Assembly: GCF_002505485.1 (NCBI RefSeq)
Contig: NZ_DAVG01000121.1
Span: forward strand, 3,309-67,308
Source of the DNA: Methanosarcina sp. UBA5
GTDB taxonomy: Archaea > Halobacteriota > Methanosarcinia > Methanosarcinales > Methanosarcinaceae
Reading direction: 5' to 3'
Length of the DNA: 64,000 nt
In this document: in pieces, positions 8,451-16,872 of the stretch
How positions within the stretch are numbered: position 1 is the stretch's first letter
How the letters are laid out: each line of letters opens with the position of its first letter
The notes under the pieces: model-generated
What the model saw: the letters and a program-made list of their open reading frames with translations, nothing else
Database searches by the model: none
Told to the model about the DNA's origin: nothing
Translations under genes and position numbers: made by a program

Positions 8451-9077
8451 ATGAATGAGCACTATTCAATTAACTCATTAATGAGTACAAGTGTTGTTAT
8501 GAAGGATATAAACCAGACTAACCAACAAATACTCTATTACGCAAGGAATTTTTTGCAATGTAGAGGTTATAATGGATTTAGTTACAAAGATATTTCTCAG
8601 AAACTGGGAATAAAAAATGCAGCAATTCATAACTATTATCCCAAAAAAGAAGATTTAGTTGCAGCTTTGCTCGAAGACAGCAGAAAGAATTTAGCTGCAA
8701 ATATTGCTCAAATAGTGGAATCTGGGGGCTCAGCCCGTGACCAGCTTGAATACTACTTTGATTACGCATTGAAGGAGTTTGATGAAGGCAAAAGTATCTG
8801 CCCTCCAGGCTCGGTAATTCTCGATTTTGAAGAACTTCCAGAGAAAGTTAAAAAGCAAAATCTGCTGCTGTTGGATGATATCTTGACCTGGATTTCCAGA
8901 GTTCTTAAAATAGGTCTGGAACAAGGGGAGTTTAATTTCTCTGGTTCTGTAGAAGAACGTGCAGAATTAGTAGTTGAAGCCTTAATGGGTGCCAGACAAT
9001 TATCTAGTATTAAAGGAAGAAAAACGCTTGTTAGATCCATTTTTCTAATTAAATCCGACCTTGGGTGGAAGGACTGA
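8451..9077 (+). CDS. TetR/AcrR-family transcriptional regulator
   Basis: The 208-residue protein has the TetR N-terminal helix-turn-helix: YNGFSYKDISQKLGIKNAAI, then HNYYPKKEDLVAAL (residues about 42-75). A helical ligand domain follows. TetR proteins usually repress and are released by a small ligand. Ahead of the helix-turn-helix is an unusual 25-residue tail with alternative Met starts at residues 11 and 17, so the true start may be later. It lies between two matching palindromes, the second of which is in front of the DUF1638 pair, suggesting control of itself and of those genes. Confidence 0.85.
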   Translation: MNEHYSINSLMSTSVVMKDINQTNQQILYYARNFLQCRGYNGFSYKDISQKLGIKNAAIHNYYPKKEDLVAALLEDSRKNLAANIAQIVESGGSARDQLEYYFDYALKEFDEGKSICPPGSVILDFEELPEKVKKQNLLLLDDILTWISRVLKIGLEQGEFNFSGSVEERAELVVEALMGARQLSSIKGRKTLVRSIFLIKSDLGWKD

Positions 9078-9093
9078 TTTTTTTCCTGGCCGC

Positions 9094-9117
9094 TACTTAC
9101 TTATATGTAAGTAAGTA
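9094..9117. promoter_or_regulatory. Near-perfect palindrome, candidate TetR operator 2 (DUF1638 promoter)
   Basis: TACTTACTTATATGTAAGTAAGTA in two 12-base halves is a palindrome with one mismatched central pair, and shares CTTACTTATAT and GTAAG with the site at 8212-8231. It lies 89 bases before the first DUF1638 start. A direct repeat ATCAATCTATTGCT (about 9131 and 9147) sits between site and gene. Confidence 0.65.
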
Positions 9118-9205
9118 TATTCTATTACTACGATCAATCTATTGCTTAATCAATCTATTGCTAAAAAATTAGGTTTTCTGGCATAACTTCTGAGGAGAGA
9201 CTTCA

Positions 9206-10003
9206 ATGCCCACTATGAGTATTATTTCATGCAAGATAATGCAGGATGAAATCATTTGGATTCTTGAAAAAGACTCTTCCATTGATGAGATCATTGTAGT
9301 TGACAATGGAAATATCCGGGAATTCGTAGAAAAATTGGATAAAGTAAACCTTCAGTATAGAATGCTTTCTCTAGAAGAGATTTCTTCGCTTTCCGAAATC
9401 AAAAGTGAATGTAAGAAATATACGGTTCTAATCCATCTGATGGAACTGGGCCTTCATAGAAGTCCTAAAGAGTTGAAAATTAAGGTATATGAGACCATAA
9501 GGACTCTTACTCCTTTCTCGTCGGGGATTTTGCTCTTTTATGGTTTATGTGGGAACGTACTGGGAGATGTTGAAAAAGATTTTGAACGTAGCTCTATCTC
9601 ATGTCCAGTTCATATTCTTAAGGATAAAGATCACAGAATTGTAGATGACTGTATAGGGGCTACTGTGGGAGGAGTCAAGAACTATCTAAGGATACTTAAA
9701 AGTGTTAGTGATGCCGGAACATACCTCTTTACTCCCATGTACAGCAAGGGTTGGAAGGAATTACTTGACCTGAATAAGCTAAATAAAGACCCTGCCAAAG
9801 CATTGAAATTAATGAAAAAGACCCACGAAATAATTGGTTACAAAAGAGTTGCTAAGATTAATACTGGCCTTAAATACACTGAAAATTTCGATGCTTCTAT
9901 TAGGGAATTTGCAGATTTGTTTGATTTCGAAATTTTGGAATTCGATGATGGTAATCAGGAAATTTTTAAAGATTGCTATGACGAACTCAAAATGGAGATT
10001 TAG
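9206..10003 (+). CDS. DUF1638 family protein, copy 1
   Basis: The 265-residue soluble protein has the DUF1638 pattern. It starts MSIISCKIMQDEI and has a central ELGLHRSPKEL, then GILLFYGLCGNVLGDVEKDF, IVDDCIGATVGG and TYLFTPMYSKGW. Conserved Cys (residues about 9, 112 and 150) and a His suggest cofactor or metal binding, but no function is established to my knowledge. A GAGGAG site precedes the ATG. It ends with TAG, where read-through would add only five residues. The paralogue follows 52 bases on. The pair probably answers to the TetR protein upstream. Confidence 0.8.
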   Translation: MPTMSIISCKIMQDEIIWILEKDSSIDEIIVVDNGNIREFVEKLDKVNLQYRMLSLEEISSLSEIKSECKKYTVLIHLMELGLHRSPKELKIKVYETIRTLTPFSSGILLFYGLCGNVLGDVEKDFERSSISCPVHILKDKDHRIVDDCIGATVGGVKNYLRILKSVSDAGTYLFTPMYSKGWKELLDLNKLNKDPAKALKLMKKTHEIIGYKRVAKINTGLKYTENFDASIREFADLFDFEILEFDDGNQEIFKDCYDELKMEI

Positions 10004-10055
10004 GAAAAATTAAAATGTTGAAAAAATTTTGTATTTGTAAATGAATGGTGAGCAG

Positions 10056-10940
10056 ATGCCGCCTGTACTTAGCATAATTGCCTGCGAAATGCTTGAAGAC
10101 GAACTGGCATATGTCCTCTCAGAAGACCATGACTTAAATCAATTGATTGTAGTTGAAAACAGGCAAAGTTTCAGGTTTGTTCGAAAGCTTAAATCCAGAA
10201 ATTGCCAGTCCAGACTTTTTCCTTTGGACAGTATACCTACTTTTTTAAAAGAGACAAATAATTCTGTATCTGTGAACCCTCTAAAATTTTTATTGAAATT
10301 TCCGTTTTTTAAGAAAACACCTCATAACATACTAGAAAAGAATAAAGAAAAAAACAAAGAAAAGACTATTGTAGTTGTAAATATTCTGAAGCTTGGTCTG
10401 CATGCAGATTGTCAACTCTTAAGGTCTGAAATCTACCAGAATATTAGAAAAATGGCGGCTTTTTCAGATGGTATTCTCATTTTTTATGGAAACTGTGGGC
10501 ACTCTCTAAGGAACACCGAAGAGGACTTTAAAGATCTCCCTTGCTCTCTTTATTTTCTCAAAGATAAAAAAGGAGAGATTGTGGATGATTGTATCAGTGT
10601 AGCTCTTGGGGGCAACGATAATTATGCCGAAGTTATGCAGAGTGGGAACGGTACAGGTATGATATACCTGACTCCTATGTGGGCCTCCAGTTGGAAACAA
10701 ATGAGAACGGAATCTAACGACACTTCTGACTTCAATGAAAACTTCTTGAGAAAGCATTACCGGAAGGTTGTCAAAATCAGTAATGAAATTTCTATAGGAA
10801 GCGAGTTTGATAATAACGTCTTAAATTATGCCCGGACTTTCAATATGAGTATTGCTGAAATGGAAGGCAGTATGGAAATAGCAAGTAAGTCCTATCTAAA
10901 TGCCAAAAACGATGTTTGCAAAAAAGCAGTATCAAATTAA
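10056..10940 (+). CDS. DUF1638 family protein, copy 2
   Basis: This 294-residue protein is a diverged paralogue of the preceding gene. It has MPPVLSIIACEMLEDEL at the start, then LKLGLHADCQLL, GILIFYGNCGHSLRNTEEDF, IVDDCISVALGG and IYLTPMWASSW. It differs by an insertion of about 25 residues (Lys/Asn-rich, around residues 70-110). The ATG at 10056 is chosen because GGTGAG lies just before it and it aligns with the start of copy 1. An ATG 15 bases upstream has no clear site. Function unknown. Two linked copies suggest a heteromer or subfunctional split. Confidence 0.78.
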   Translation: MPPVLSIIACEMLEDELAYVLSEDHDLNQLIVVENRQSFRFVRKLKSRNCQSRLFPLDSIPTFLKETNNSVSVNPLKFLLKFPFFKKTPHNILEKNKEKNKEKTIVVVNILKLGLHADCQLLRSEIYQNIRKMAAFSDGILIFYGNCGHSLRNTEEDFKDLPCSLYFLKDKKGEIVDDCISVALGGNDNYAEVMQSGNGTGMIYLTPMWASSWKQMRTESNDTSDFNENFLRKHYRKVVKISNEISIGSEFDNNVLNYARTFNMSIAEMEGSMEIASKSYLNAKNDVCKKAVSN

Positions 10941-11025
10941 AAAACAGTTGTGTGGGTGCGCTGAAAATAAAAGAAGGAAAAATAAAATAACGAAGGCAAA
11001 ATAACGAAGACAAACTTTCCTCTTT

Positions 11026-11769
11026 TCAAGTCTTCTTATAAAGCCCCAATGTACTCAGTGTCAGTGCAGTAGCGTTTATATCGTCATCCTTATTTCCCCA
11101 GCCTCCACTTTCGCGGATATTTTCAAGGAGCCAGTGGACTGAATCTTCAACCTCATCTTTAAAGCCTGCAAGAAGTAGGGCCTGAATTGCCAAGTTGCTT
11201 GTGGAAATATGTTTCCAGCTGCCGTCTGGCCCTTTTTTTGAAAGGATCCATCTGGCTTTTTCCTGGATAAAAGTTTCAAAGGTTTTGGTCTTTGCCAGAT
11301 TATCCTGCTTTTTGAGAGCTGTAATTATAAGGGATGTTGTGCCAACCTGTTCCCAGGCAGGGCAATAGTTCTCGGATAGCCAGCTGCATCCGCCTTTGTC
11401 TTGAGTTCCCATATCTGCAAGAGCTGCAAGGGCATAGGCTGTATCATAAACGTCCCTGTTCCAGGAATTTTCACTTTTTCTGGCAAGCAGCCATCTTGCT
11501 GAAGCCATGAATACAATTCCTTCTGTTGAAAGGGCTGAGCAGGCCCTTGCAGTGTCCCTGATTGAAGAGTTCCAGGAACCATCGTTTTCCTGTTCAACAA
11601 TCAGGCGGGTTATGTAAGGGTTCGGAAGTGCCCAGTGGGCATGTGCGGATAAGGTACTTGAAAGTTCCTTTACGGACTGAATTTGCTGGGCAGAGAGCCA
11701 TTCAAAACTTTTTTTCACAATATCGAATTCCAGGTTGCTTGACATTTTATTGTGCTTTTTAGGCTTCAT
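11026..11769 (-). CDS. Prenyltransferase/terpene-cyclase-like toroid repeat protein
   Basis: The 247-residue protein has repeated Trp-rich motifs spaced about 50 residues apart: NDGSWNSSIRDTARACSAL, then VYDTAYALAALADMG, then GPDGSWKHISTSNLAIQALL and GGWGNKDDDINATALTLSTL. These are the QW-like repeats of the alpha/alpha-toroid fold of squalene cyclases and prenyltransferases. Full cyclases exceed 600 residues and carry DXDD. This one has neither, so it is probably a single toroid without cyclase activity. There is no signal peptide. It is transcribed away from the DUF1638 genes. The substrate is unknown. Confidence 0.65.
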   Translation of the reverse strand: MKPKKHNKMSSNLEFDIVKKSFEWLSAQQIQSVKELSSTLSAHAHWALPNPYITRLIVEQENDGSWNSSIRDTARACSALSTEGIVFMASARWLLARKSENSWNRDVYDTAYALAALADMGTQDKGGCSWLSENYCPAWEQVGTTSLIITALKKQDNLAKTKTFETFIQEKARWILSKKGPDGSWKHISTSNLAIQALLLAGFKDEVEDSVHWLLENIRESGGWGNKDDDINATALTLSTLGLYKKT

Positions 11770-11898
11770 ATATTAATACCTGACCGAACACCTTACTGAA
11801 AGGTTGTCTTCTTCTGTAACGTCTTTTTTAACGGCTTCCATGATGTCTTTTTAACAGCTTTTCCCTAAATCGGTTTTTTTTCATTTTTCTTGGACAGG

Positions 11899-12390
11899 TT
11901 AAGGAAGCCTTTTTGCCAGCTCTTGATCAACTGAGGGAATTACATATTCATTCTTATCGACACCTCTCAGTTTGGCAATTATTTCGTTGTCGTTTTCTTC
12001 CTCTTCTACCTGCTCTTCAACATACCACTGCAGAAAAGAAGCTGTAGCTTCGTCTTTTTCAGCATTGGCAAGCTCTACCAGTTCATTAATTGAGCGGGTG
12101 ATAAATTGTTCATGCTTCAGAGTCTGCTGAAACATTTCCATAGCTGTCCCGAACTCCAGAGGTGGCTCTTTGATCTCCTTAAGCTTTACTCTCCCACCCT
12201 GATTGTTTATGTAATCAAAGAGCTTCATCGCATGAATATTTTCTTCTTCAACCTGGATTCTAAACCAGTGGGCAAAGCCCGGAAGCCCAACTGACGAACT
12301 GTACGCTGACATAGCAAGGTACAGATAAGACGAGTACATTTCTTTATTGATTTGCTCATTCAGTGCTTCTTCCATCTTTTCACTTAGCAT
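11899..12390 (-). CDS. ftnA: Non-haem ferritin
   Basis: Ferritin stores iron as a ferric mineral after oxidising Fe(II). The 163-residue four-helix protein has the di-iron ligands in EQINKEMYSSYLYLAM (Glu near 17), in VEEENIHAMKLFDYI (Glu 49-50 and His 53) and in WYVEEQVEEEEN (Glu near 127-130). These are typical of bacterial-type ferritin. The product is cytoplasmic and probably a 24-mer. It is followed upstream by three stress-protein genes in the same direction. Confidence 0.93.
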   Translation of the reverse strand: MLSEKMEEALNEQINKEMYSSYLYLAMSAYSSSVGLPGFAHWFRIQVEEENIHAMKLFDYINNQGGRVKLKEIKEPPLEFGTAMEMFQQTLKHEQFITRSINELVELANAEKDEATASFLQWYVEEQVEEEENDNEIIAKLRGVDKNEYVIPSVDQELAKRLP

Positions 12391-12570
12391 TGATTTTCCC
12401 TCCCATTCCTGAGTATATCCTGAAGATTCTTTCTACAATTTTTCTTTTTGGAGTCATATCCACACATAGCCTTTTCTTTTTGGTCAAGCTTTTTTTCAAA
12501 AAGGTTGTTTGAAAAAGATTGTCTCAAAAAGGTTGCCTTACACAACTGTCTTGATTTTGGATTCCGGCTT

Positions 12571-13113
12571 TCACTGCATCTCTTCAGATGCGATATTAGC
12601 TGAGACTTTTTTATCTTCTTGACCACAACGGACAAAACTTTCAGGTTTAAACCTCTCACGTACGACAAGTACCGGGATTTTTGAGTTCCTCACGACTTTT
12701 TCGGATACGCTTCCAAGCATGAAACGTTCAGCCCCGCTTTTTCCAGTAGAGCCTATGACAATCATGTCAACTTTCTGATTCTCTGAAAAATCCAGGATTT
12801 TTTCAGCCGTATTTCCTTTAAGCAATATGGGTGTAGCTTCTACTCCGACAGCTTTTGCATTTCCTTCTACGCAGCAGATTGCATCACGGCCAACTCTCTC
12901 AAACTGCTCATAGGCATTTTTTACCCACGATTCATCCATCAGAACTGAATCAAAAAAACTTATATCGATGACGTATACGGCATAGACCTTTGCCCCACTG
13001 CACCTAGCAATTTCTATCCCAAAATCCACTACGCTTTCAGCGGCTTTTGAGCCGTCAGTAGCGATTAAAATTCGTCTTTGTGGTTTGGGTCTAAGTTCAC
13101 TGCTCCCCTCCAT
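12571..13113 (-). CDS. Universal stress protein (UspA family), copy 1
   Basis: This 180-residue protein has the Usp fold: RRILIATDGSKAAES at the start and the ATP-binding GSTGKSGAERFMLGS (G2XG9XG(S/T) pattern) near residues 125-145. The last 30 residues past VLVVRERF are extra and polar. The start codon lies in a 17-base tandem repeat that supplies several ribosome-binding-like GGAGGGGAG sequences and ATGs. Usp proteins bind ATP and support stress survival, but the exact role here is unknown. Confidence 0.88.
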   Translation of the reverse strand: MEGSSELRPKPQRRILIATDGSKAAESVVDFGIEIARCSGAKVYAVYVIDISFFDSVLMDESWVKNAYEQFERVGRDAICCVEGNAKAVGVEATPILLKGNTAEKILDFSENQKVDMIVIGSTGKSGAERFMLGSVSEKVVRNSKIPVLVVRERFKPESFVRCGQEDKKVSANIASEEMQ

Positions 13114-13192
13114 ACTTACTCCCCTCCATACTTACTCCCCTCCATACTTACTCTCTTCTATACTTACTCTCTTCTATACTTACTCCCCTCAG
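13108..13192. repeat. Five 17-base tandem repeats carrying a ribosome-binding site and ATG
   Basis: The unit reads CTCCATACTTACTCCCC on the plus strand, five times, with copies 4-5 slightly changed (TTCTATACTTACTCT). On the minus strand each good unit reads GGGGAGTAAGTATGGAG, a Shine-Dalgarno-like GGAG followed by ATG. The innermost ATG starts the uspA gene. Upstream ATGs are out of frame because 17 is not a multiple of 3. Confidence 0.85.
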
Positions 13193-13235
13193 ATTCTGGC
13201 CCTACTATTGAGCCAATACCAAAATTGAGTTAATA

Positions 13236-13344
13236 CTAGTGCTTCGATTCCAAAATAGATTCCTTATTTCCTGAAAAAATCCGTGATCTTTGGATCTATT
13301 AAAGAATCAAGTTTTATGAACCTATTTCGGAATCGCAATACTAG
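13236..13344. mobile_element. MITE-like element, copy 1
   Basis: A 109-base segment bounded by 22-base imperfect inverted repeats. The left end is CTAGTGCTTCGATTCC, then AAAATA. The right end, in reverse complement, is CTAGTATTGCGATTCC, then GAAATA. A related segment lies at 19719-19799, sharing TGCTTCGATTCC, AATAAATTCC/AATAGATTCC and TCAAGTTTT. No coding capacity. It could be a miniature transposable element or a dispersed regulatory palindrome. Confidence 0.55.
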
Positions 13345-13488
13345 AATCAATCTTATTATTAACCGATTTTTATTTTTATAACTGCTCTGATAATCGGAAA
13401 CTTGACTAATTACTCAAAAAATAAGCTCCAAAGTAAAAGTTTCGAATTTTGGTATTAGCTCGCTAAATACTCTGGATTTCCGTACTTT

Positions 13489-13941
13489 TCACGATCTTTT
13501 TCCGTGCACGACAAGTACCGGAACCTTTGCATTCCTGACGACTTTTTCGGATACGCTTCCAAGAAGGAAGCGTTCAACATCGGTTTTACCTAGCGAGCCA
13601 ACCACAATCATATCAACGGCATTTTTTTCTGCAAAATCGAGGATCTTTTCAGCCGGATGCCCTTCAAGGATTACGAACTCCACTTCAACCCCTGCTGCTT
13701 TTGCGGCCTCTTCAACTGTAGCGGTTATCTCAAGTCCGAAAGTCTTAAACTTTTCTTCCATTAACCTGATCCATTTCGGATCTTCTCTTCCTGAAATATA
13801 TATGCTTTTATCAGTAACATGCAAAGCATATGCTTTCCCATTGCTTAGCCTTGCTATCTCCATTCCGGCGTCTATTGCCTGCACACTATTCTGCGAACCG
13901 TCAGTAGCAATCAGGATATTTTTGTAAATATCTCTCTCCAT
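13489..13941 (-). CDS. Universal stress protein (UspA family), copy 2
   Basis: This 150-residue protein is a single Usp domain with NILIATDGSQNSVQA at the N-terminus and VVGSLGKTDVERFLLGSVSE as the ATP-binding segment. Length is normal for the family. It is a clear paralogue of both neighbours, so the cluster arose by duplication. The 375-base spacer to copy 1 holds the 17-base repeats and a MITE-like element. Confidence 0.9.
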   Translation of the reverse strand: MERDIYKNILIATDGSQNSVQAIDAGMEIARLSNGKAYALHVTDKSIYISGREDPKWIRLMEEKFKTFGLEITATVEEAAKAAGVEVEFVILEGHPAEKILDFAEKNAVDMIVVGSLGKTDVERFLLGSVSEKVVRNAKVPVLVVHGKRS

Positions 13942-14076
13942 GTCCTTTTACTCCCCATCTGCCCAGCTTTAAGCTGATTCTTTAATTTAGCGACCCGGCT
14001 CTAAAACAAATTGTTTCTAAAAAGGATCAAGTTGTCTCATTTATTTGCTCAGGATCAGATTATGGATGTAACTGGA

Positions 14077-14571
14077 TTATACCTGTATCAACTTTTTCTC
14101 TTTCTTATGCCTTTCTCGGACAACCAGCACCGGAATTTTTGCATGCCTTATGATTTTTTCAGATACGCTTCCAACTAAAACGCGCTCGTATCCGCTTTTT
14201 CCAAGCGACCCTACTATAATCATATCGATATTATTGTCTTCTGCGAAGTTCAAAATCTTTTCAGCCGGATGTCCTTTAAGTACTCTAGATTCAACTTCCG
14301 CTCCTGCAGCTTTTCCAATCTTCTCTATATATGAGGTTGCTTCATATCCTGCTCTCTCAAATTCGTCAAGCGTCTCTTTTGACCATATTTCGTCCAGTGG
14401 AATTGAGCGATAAGGCGACGTATCGATCACGTAAACAGCATAGATTTTTGCACCACTACACCCGATCATTTCAATCCCAAAATCTGCGGCTTCATTTGCG
14501 GTCTCTGAACCATCGGTAGCAATCAGTATGCGTCTTCGTGCTCTAGATTTCATATCAATATTTTCTTCCAT
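14077..14571 (-). CDS. Universal stress protein (UspA family), copy 3
   Basis: This is a Usp domain with RRRILIATDGSETANEA and VGSLGKSGYERVLVGSVSE (ATP-binding G motif). The frame is open to 14658, but the ATG at 14571 is preceded by AGGAGG at five bases and gives a normal 164-residue protein. The longer start would add a 29-residue polar tail with no clear site. It ends in a short Lys-rich tail (ERHKKEKKL). Confidence 0.88.
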   Translation of the reverse strand: MEENIDMKSRARRRILIATDGSETANEAADFGIEMIGCSGAKIYAVYVIDTSPYRSIPLDEIWSKETLDEFERAGYEATSYIEKIGKAAGAEVESRVLKGHPAEKILNFAEDNNIDMIIVGSLGKSGYERVLVGSVSEKIIRHAKIPVLVVRERHKKEKKLIQV

Positions 14572-14885
14572 ATTCCTCCTAATGTTCTCGATTTGTATTT
14601 CTGGATTATATTTCTGGATTTTACTTCTGGATTCTATTCCAGTATTTCGGCTTTTCATCCTTTTTACAGTTTTGAAATTTTTCCAGTAACAGAGCTACAG
14701 ATCACAATTGGAATCTTTCAAGCTTACGGTCTATGCTCTGACCACCTCATATTACTCCCTATTTGAATATTGATGTATTCATATTAATAATTTTCATCCA
14801 ATTATTTTCCAAAGAAATTGAGGTGTGTCTACGAAGGCAAAAAGTATATACTTTAAAATATAATTATTAAAGAGGAGGGCAGAGT

Positions 14886-15869
14886 TTGAGAAAATTGGGA
14901 ACCAGGTCGGCTCAAGTCTTATTTTTGGAAAGTTTTTTCTTAATATTCTTCATTATTGCTTTCACCTTCGGAAGTGGCTGTGTCAAGAGTTTTGAAGAAG
15001 ATAGCTACTACAATGTTAAGGATATGGACATCTCAGCAGAACGTACAGGAGCGGCTTTCATAGACCTGAACGTCACAACATATATCGAAAAAACTCAGGG
15101 CGACAGTGCGAAGAATACCTCGCTCCTCCTTAAAGCCTATAGCCAGGAAAGTGGGCTGCTTGAAATACAAAAGAAGATAGAACTTGGAGTGCTAAAGAAA
15201 GGTGATACGAAATCAGTGAGTCAGATTCTAACCCTTCCGAAAACCGGAGGATACGATCTCCAGAGTGTTATTTTTGAGGAAAATATGCAGAAAGGCAATG
15301 GCGAAATCAAGGTTTACAATCTGGATGCTCTGCCTGCTGATGTACAGGAAACAGGGCTTGGAATTCCCGAAATGGATTTCAGGGTGAAAAAAGTGGAAGG
15401 CGGGAAAGTCCTTGTTGAAAATGATATCTATCTGACAAATGAAGGCAGGGAAACCAGCAAGGATTTTCGTATGCTCGTTAAGGTCCGCGAAATGGATGCC
15501 GGACTCCTTGCGGATAAAGTCTGGACACACACAGGAGAAATTAGACCCGAAGCCACAGCTATCCAGACTGTCAATCTGACAATGCCTGACCAGTACAATT
15601 ACATTGTCGAAGTTCTGATCTGGAACAATGACACAATAGTCGAGCGTGGAGAAGGTTATATTCAGCTCAGCCCCATAATTGAGGTCAAAGACAGAAATAC
15701 TACTCAGGCTCGGGAAATCCAGACAAGTAAATTCGAAAATGCGGTGGAACCCGAAATGGTTCCTGAGGAGGAATCTACGGCTAAAAAAGAAAGTTCGCCA
15801 GGGTTCAGTCTATCTTTATCTGCAGTCCTGCTATGTTCGGCAGCAATTCTCAGGAGGCGTTTTTTGTGA
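14886..15869 (+). CDS. Secreted, membrane-anchored protein with PGF-CTERM-like tail
   Basis: The 327-residue protein starts at TTG 14886 with GAGGAGGG about eight bases upstream. Residues 10-32 form a hydrophobic signal segment ending in GSGC, which could be a lipobox. The body (about 40-290) is beta-rich and repetitive in character, with two similar blocks each containing ISAERTG/VKKVEGG-type starts, and looks extracellular. The C-terminus has PGF followed by a hydrophobic helix and RRR, the form of archaeosortase (PGF-CTERM) targets. It may belong to a Methanosarcina domain family of unknown function. The next gene overlaps its stop (GTGA). Confidence 0.7.
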   Translation: MRKLGTRSAQVLFLESFFLIFFIIAFTFGSGCVKSFEEDSYYNVKDMDISAERTGAAFIDLNVTTYIEKTQGDSAKNTSLLLKAYSQESGLLEIQKKIELGVLKKGDTKSVSQILTLPKTGGYDLQSVIFEENMQKGNGEIKVYNLDALPADVQETGLGIPEMDFRVKKVEGGKVLVENDIYLTNEGRETSKDFRMLVKVREMDAGLLADKVWTHTGEIRPEATAIQTVNLTMPDQYNYIVEVLIWNNDTIVERGEGYIQLSPIIEVKDRNTTQAREIQTSKFENAVEPEMVPEEESTAKKESSPGFSLSLSAVLLCSAAILRRRFL

Positions 15870-16123
15870 GTGAAACCTTAGACATGAGACCAGAGCCAAA
15901 AGCGGAAAAAGTGTCAGACCTGCGGGAGAATTTCAAAAAAGGAATCTTCTTTATTTCAATGCTGCTTCTGCTTGTAGCCACTTTCCAGCTCTATTTCTCC
16001 ATAGAGCAGGTAATTGAAATCTGGTTTGAGTATCAATATATACCAATTTTCAGGGCTGTTTACAACTTCCTTGTCTTGATTGCAAGTCTGTACATCATCA
16101 GGCTTTACATTGTAAGGCGCTGA
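15866..16123 (+). CDS. Small two-helix membrane protein
   Basis: The GTG at 15866 overlaps the preceding stop as GTGA and has CAGGAGGCG seven bases before it, so translation is coupled. The 85-residue product has a 30-residue cytoplasmic-looking polar start. Two membrane helices follow (about GIFFISMLLLLVATFQLYF, then AVYNFLVLIASLYIIRLYI) and the protein ends RR. No family is recognised. The coupling suggests it partners the surface protein upstream. Confidence 0.75.
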   Translation: MSETLDMRPEPKAEKVSDLRENFKKGIFFISMLLLLVATFQLYFSIEQVIEIWFEYQYIPIFRAVYNFLVLIASLYIIRLYIVRR

Positions 16124-16212
16124 AAAAAACGCCGGAAAAAGAAAACGCTGAAAAAAGTCTGAAAATTAGAAACTGCTGATCGGGAGAGGTCTGAAAAGAG
16201 AAGTTTGAAGTT

Positions 16213-16872
16213 TCAAGCTTCTTCGATCAGCTTTTTTACGGTTTCAAGCACAAGGACTGCATCTTCCCTTTTTACGTCAACCTCATTGCCTATACAAAAA
16301 TCCAGAACGGATTTTTTCTTCTCTTCCGGGATCAGTCCTCTTTTAGCCCCTTCTTTTACAAGCCCGAAATAGCTCCGGTCAGGGTAATAGGTGTCAATTG
16401 CAAGCTTCAGGAGACCTTCATGCTCTTCTTCGCTCACAAGTCCTGAGGCGAATGCAGCTTCCAGCGTTTCCCTTATATTGACAAGGGGCACGGAAATAGG
16501 TTCGAAAGTATCAGGATTTGTGCTTACTGCGACTTCATCGTCGGATTCAATTACACCATCCCTGTACCATTCGTAAACCTTTCCTACTCCTATCATCCCG
16601 TGGGTATCCAGTTCCGAAGCTCGGAGAGCTCCCATGCTGGCGCCTCCTACTACCTTTACGCCTGCATCAAGAGCAGATAGAATCTCTCTGTGCCCTACAG
16701 CAGCCCTGTCAAAAAAGATCCCGTCTATTATTCCTATGACCTTATACCCTTTCTGGACGAATTTTTCAAGCTGGAACCTGCGTACAGGAGGCTGGTAATT
16801 TGCCTTGAGGATTTTTCTTGCGTCCTCATGGCTGATGCTGTTGCCTGTAAAGATTACCGCCCTTGCTTTCAT
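16213..16872 (-). CDS. tfuA: TfuA, partner of YcaO in McrA glycine thioamidation
   Basis: TfuA works with YcaO to convert a glycine of methyl-coenzyme M reductase subunit alpha to thioglycine. It is thought to deliver sulfur or stimulate YcaO. The 219-residue protein has KVIGIIDGIFF and the conserved VVGGASMGALRASEL motif near residues 75-90. The ATG at 16872 overlaps the ycaO stop as ATGA, the reason for preferring it over a GTG 12 bases earlier. Confidence 0.92.
   Translation of the reverse strand: MKARAVIFTGNSISHEDARKILKANYQPPVRRFQLEKFVQKGYKVIGIIDGIFFDRAAVGHREILSALDAGVKVVGGASMGALRASELDTHGMIGVGKVYEWYRDGVIESDDEVAVSTNPDTFEPISVPLVNIRETLEAAFASGLVSEEEHEGLLKLAIDTYYPDRSYFGLVKEGAKRGLIPEEKKKSVLDFCIGNEVDVKREDAVLVLETVKKLIEEA

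Noticed and set aside
9995..10020. TAG at the end of the first DUF1638 gene as a possible pyrrolysine codon
   Set aside because: Read-through would add only five residues before TGA, and nothing after the TAG resembles the family. It is most simply a stop.
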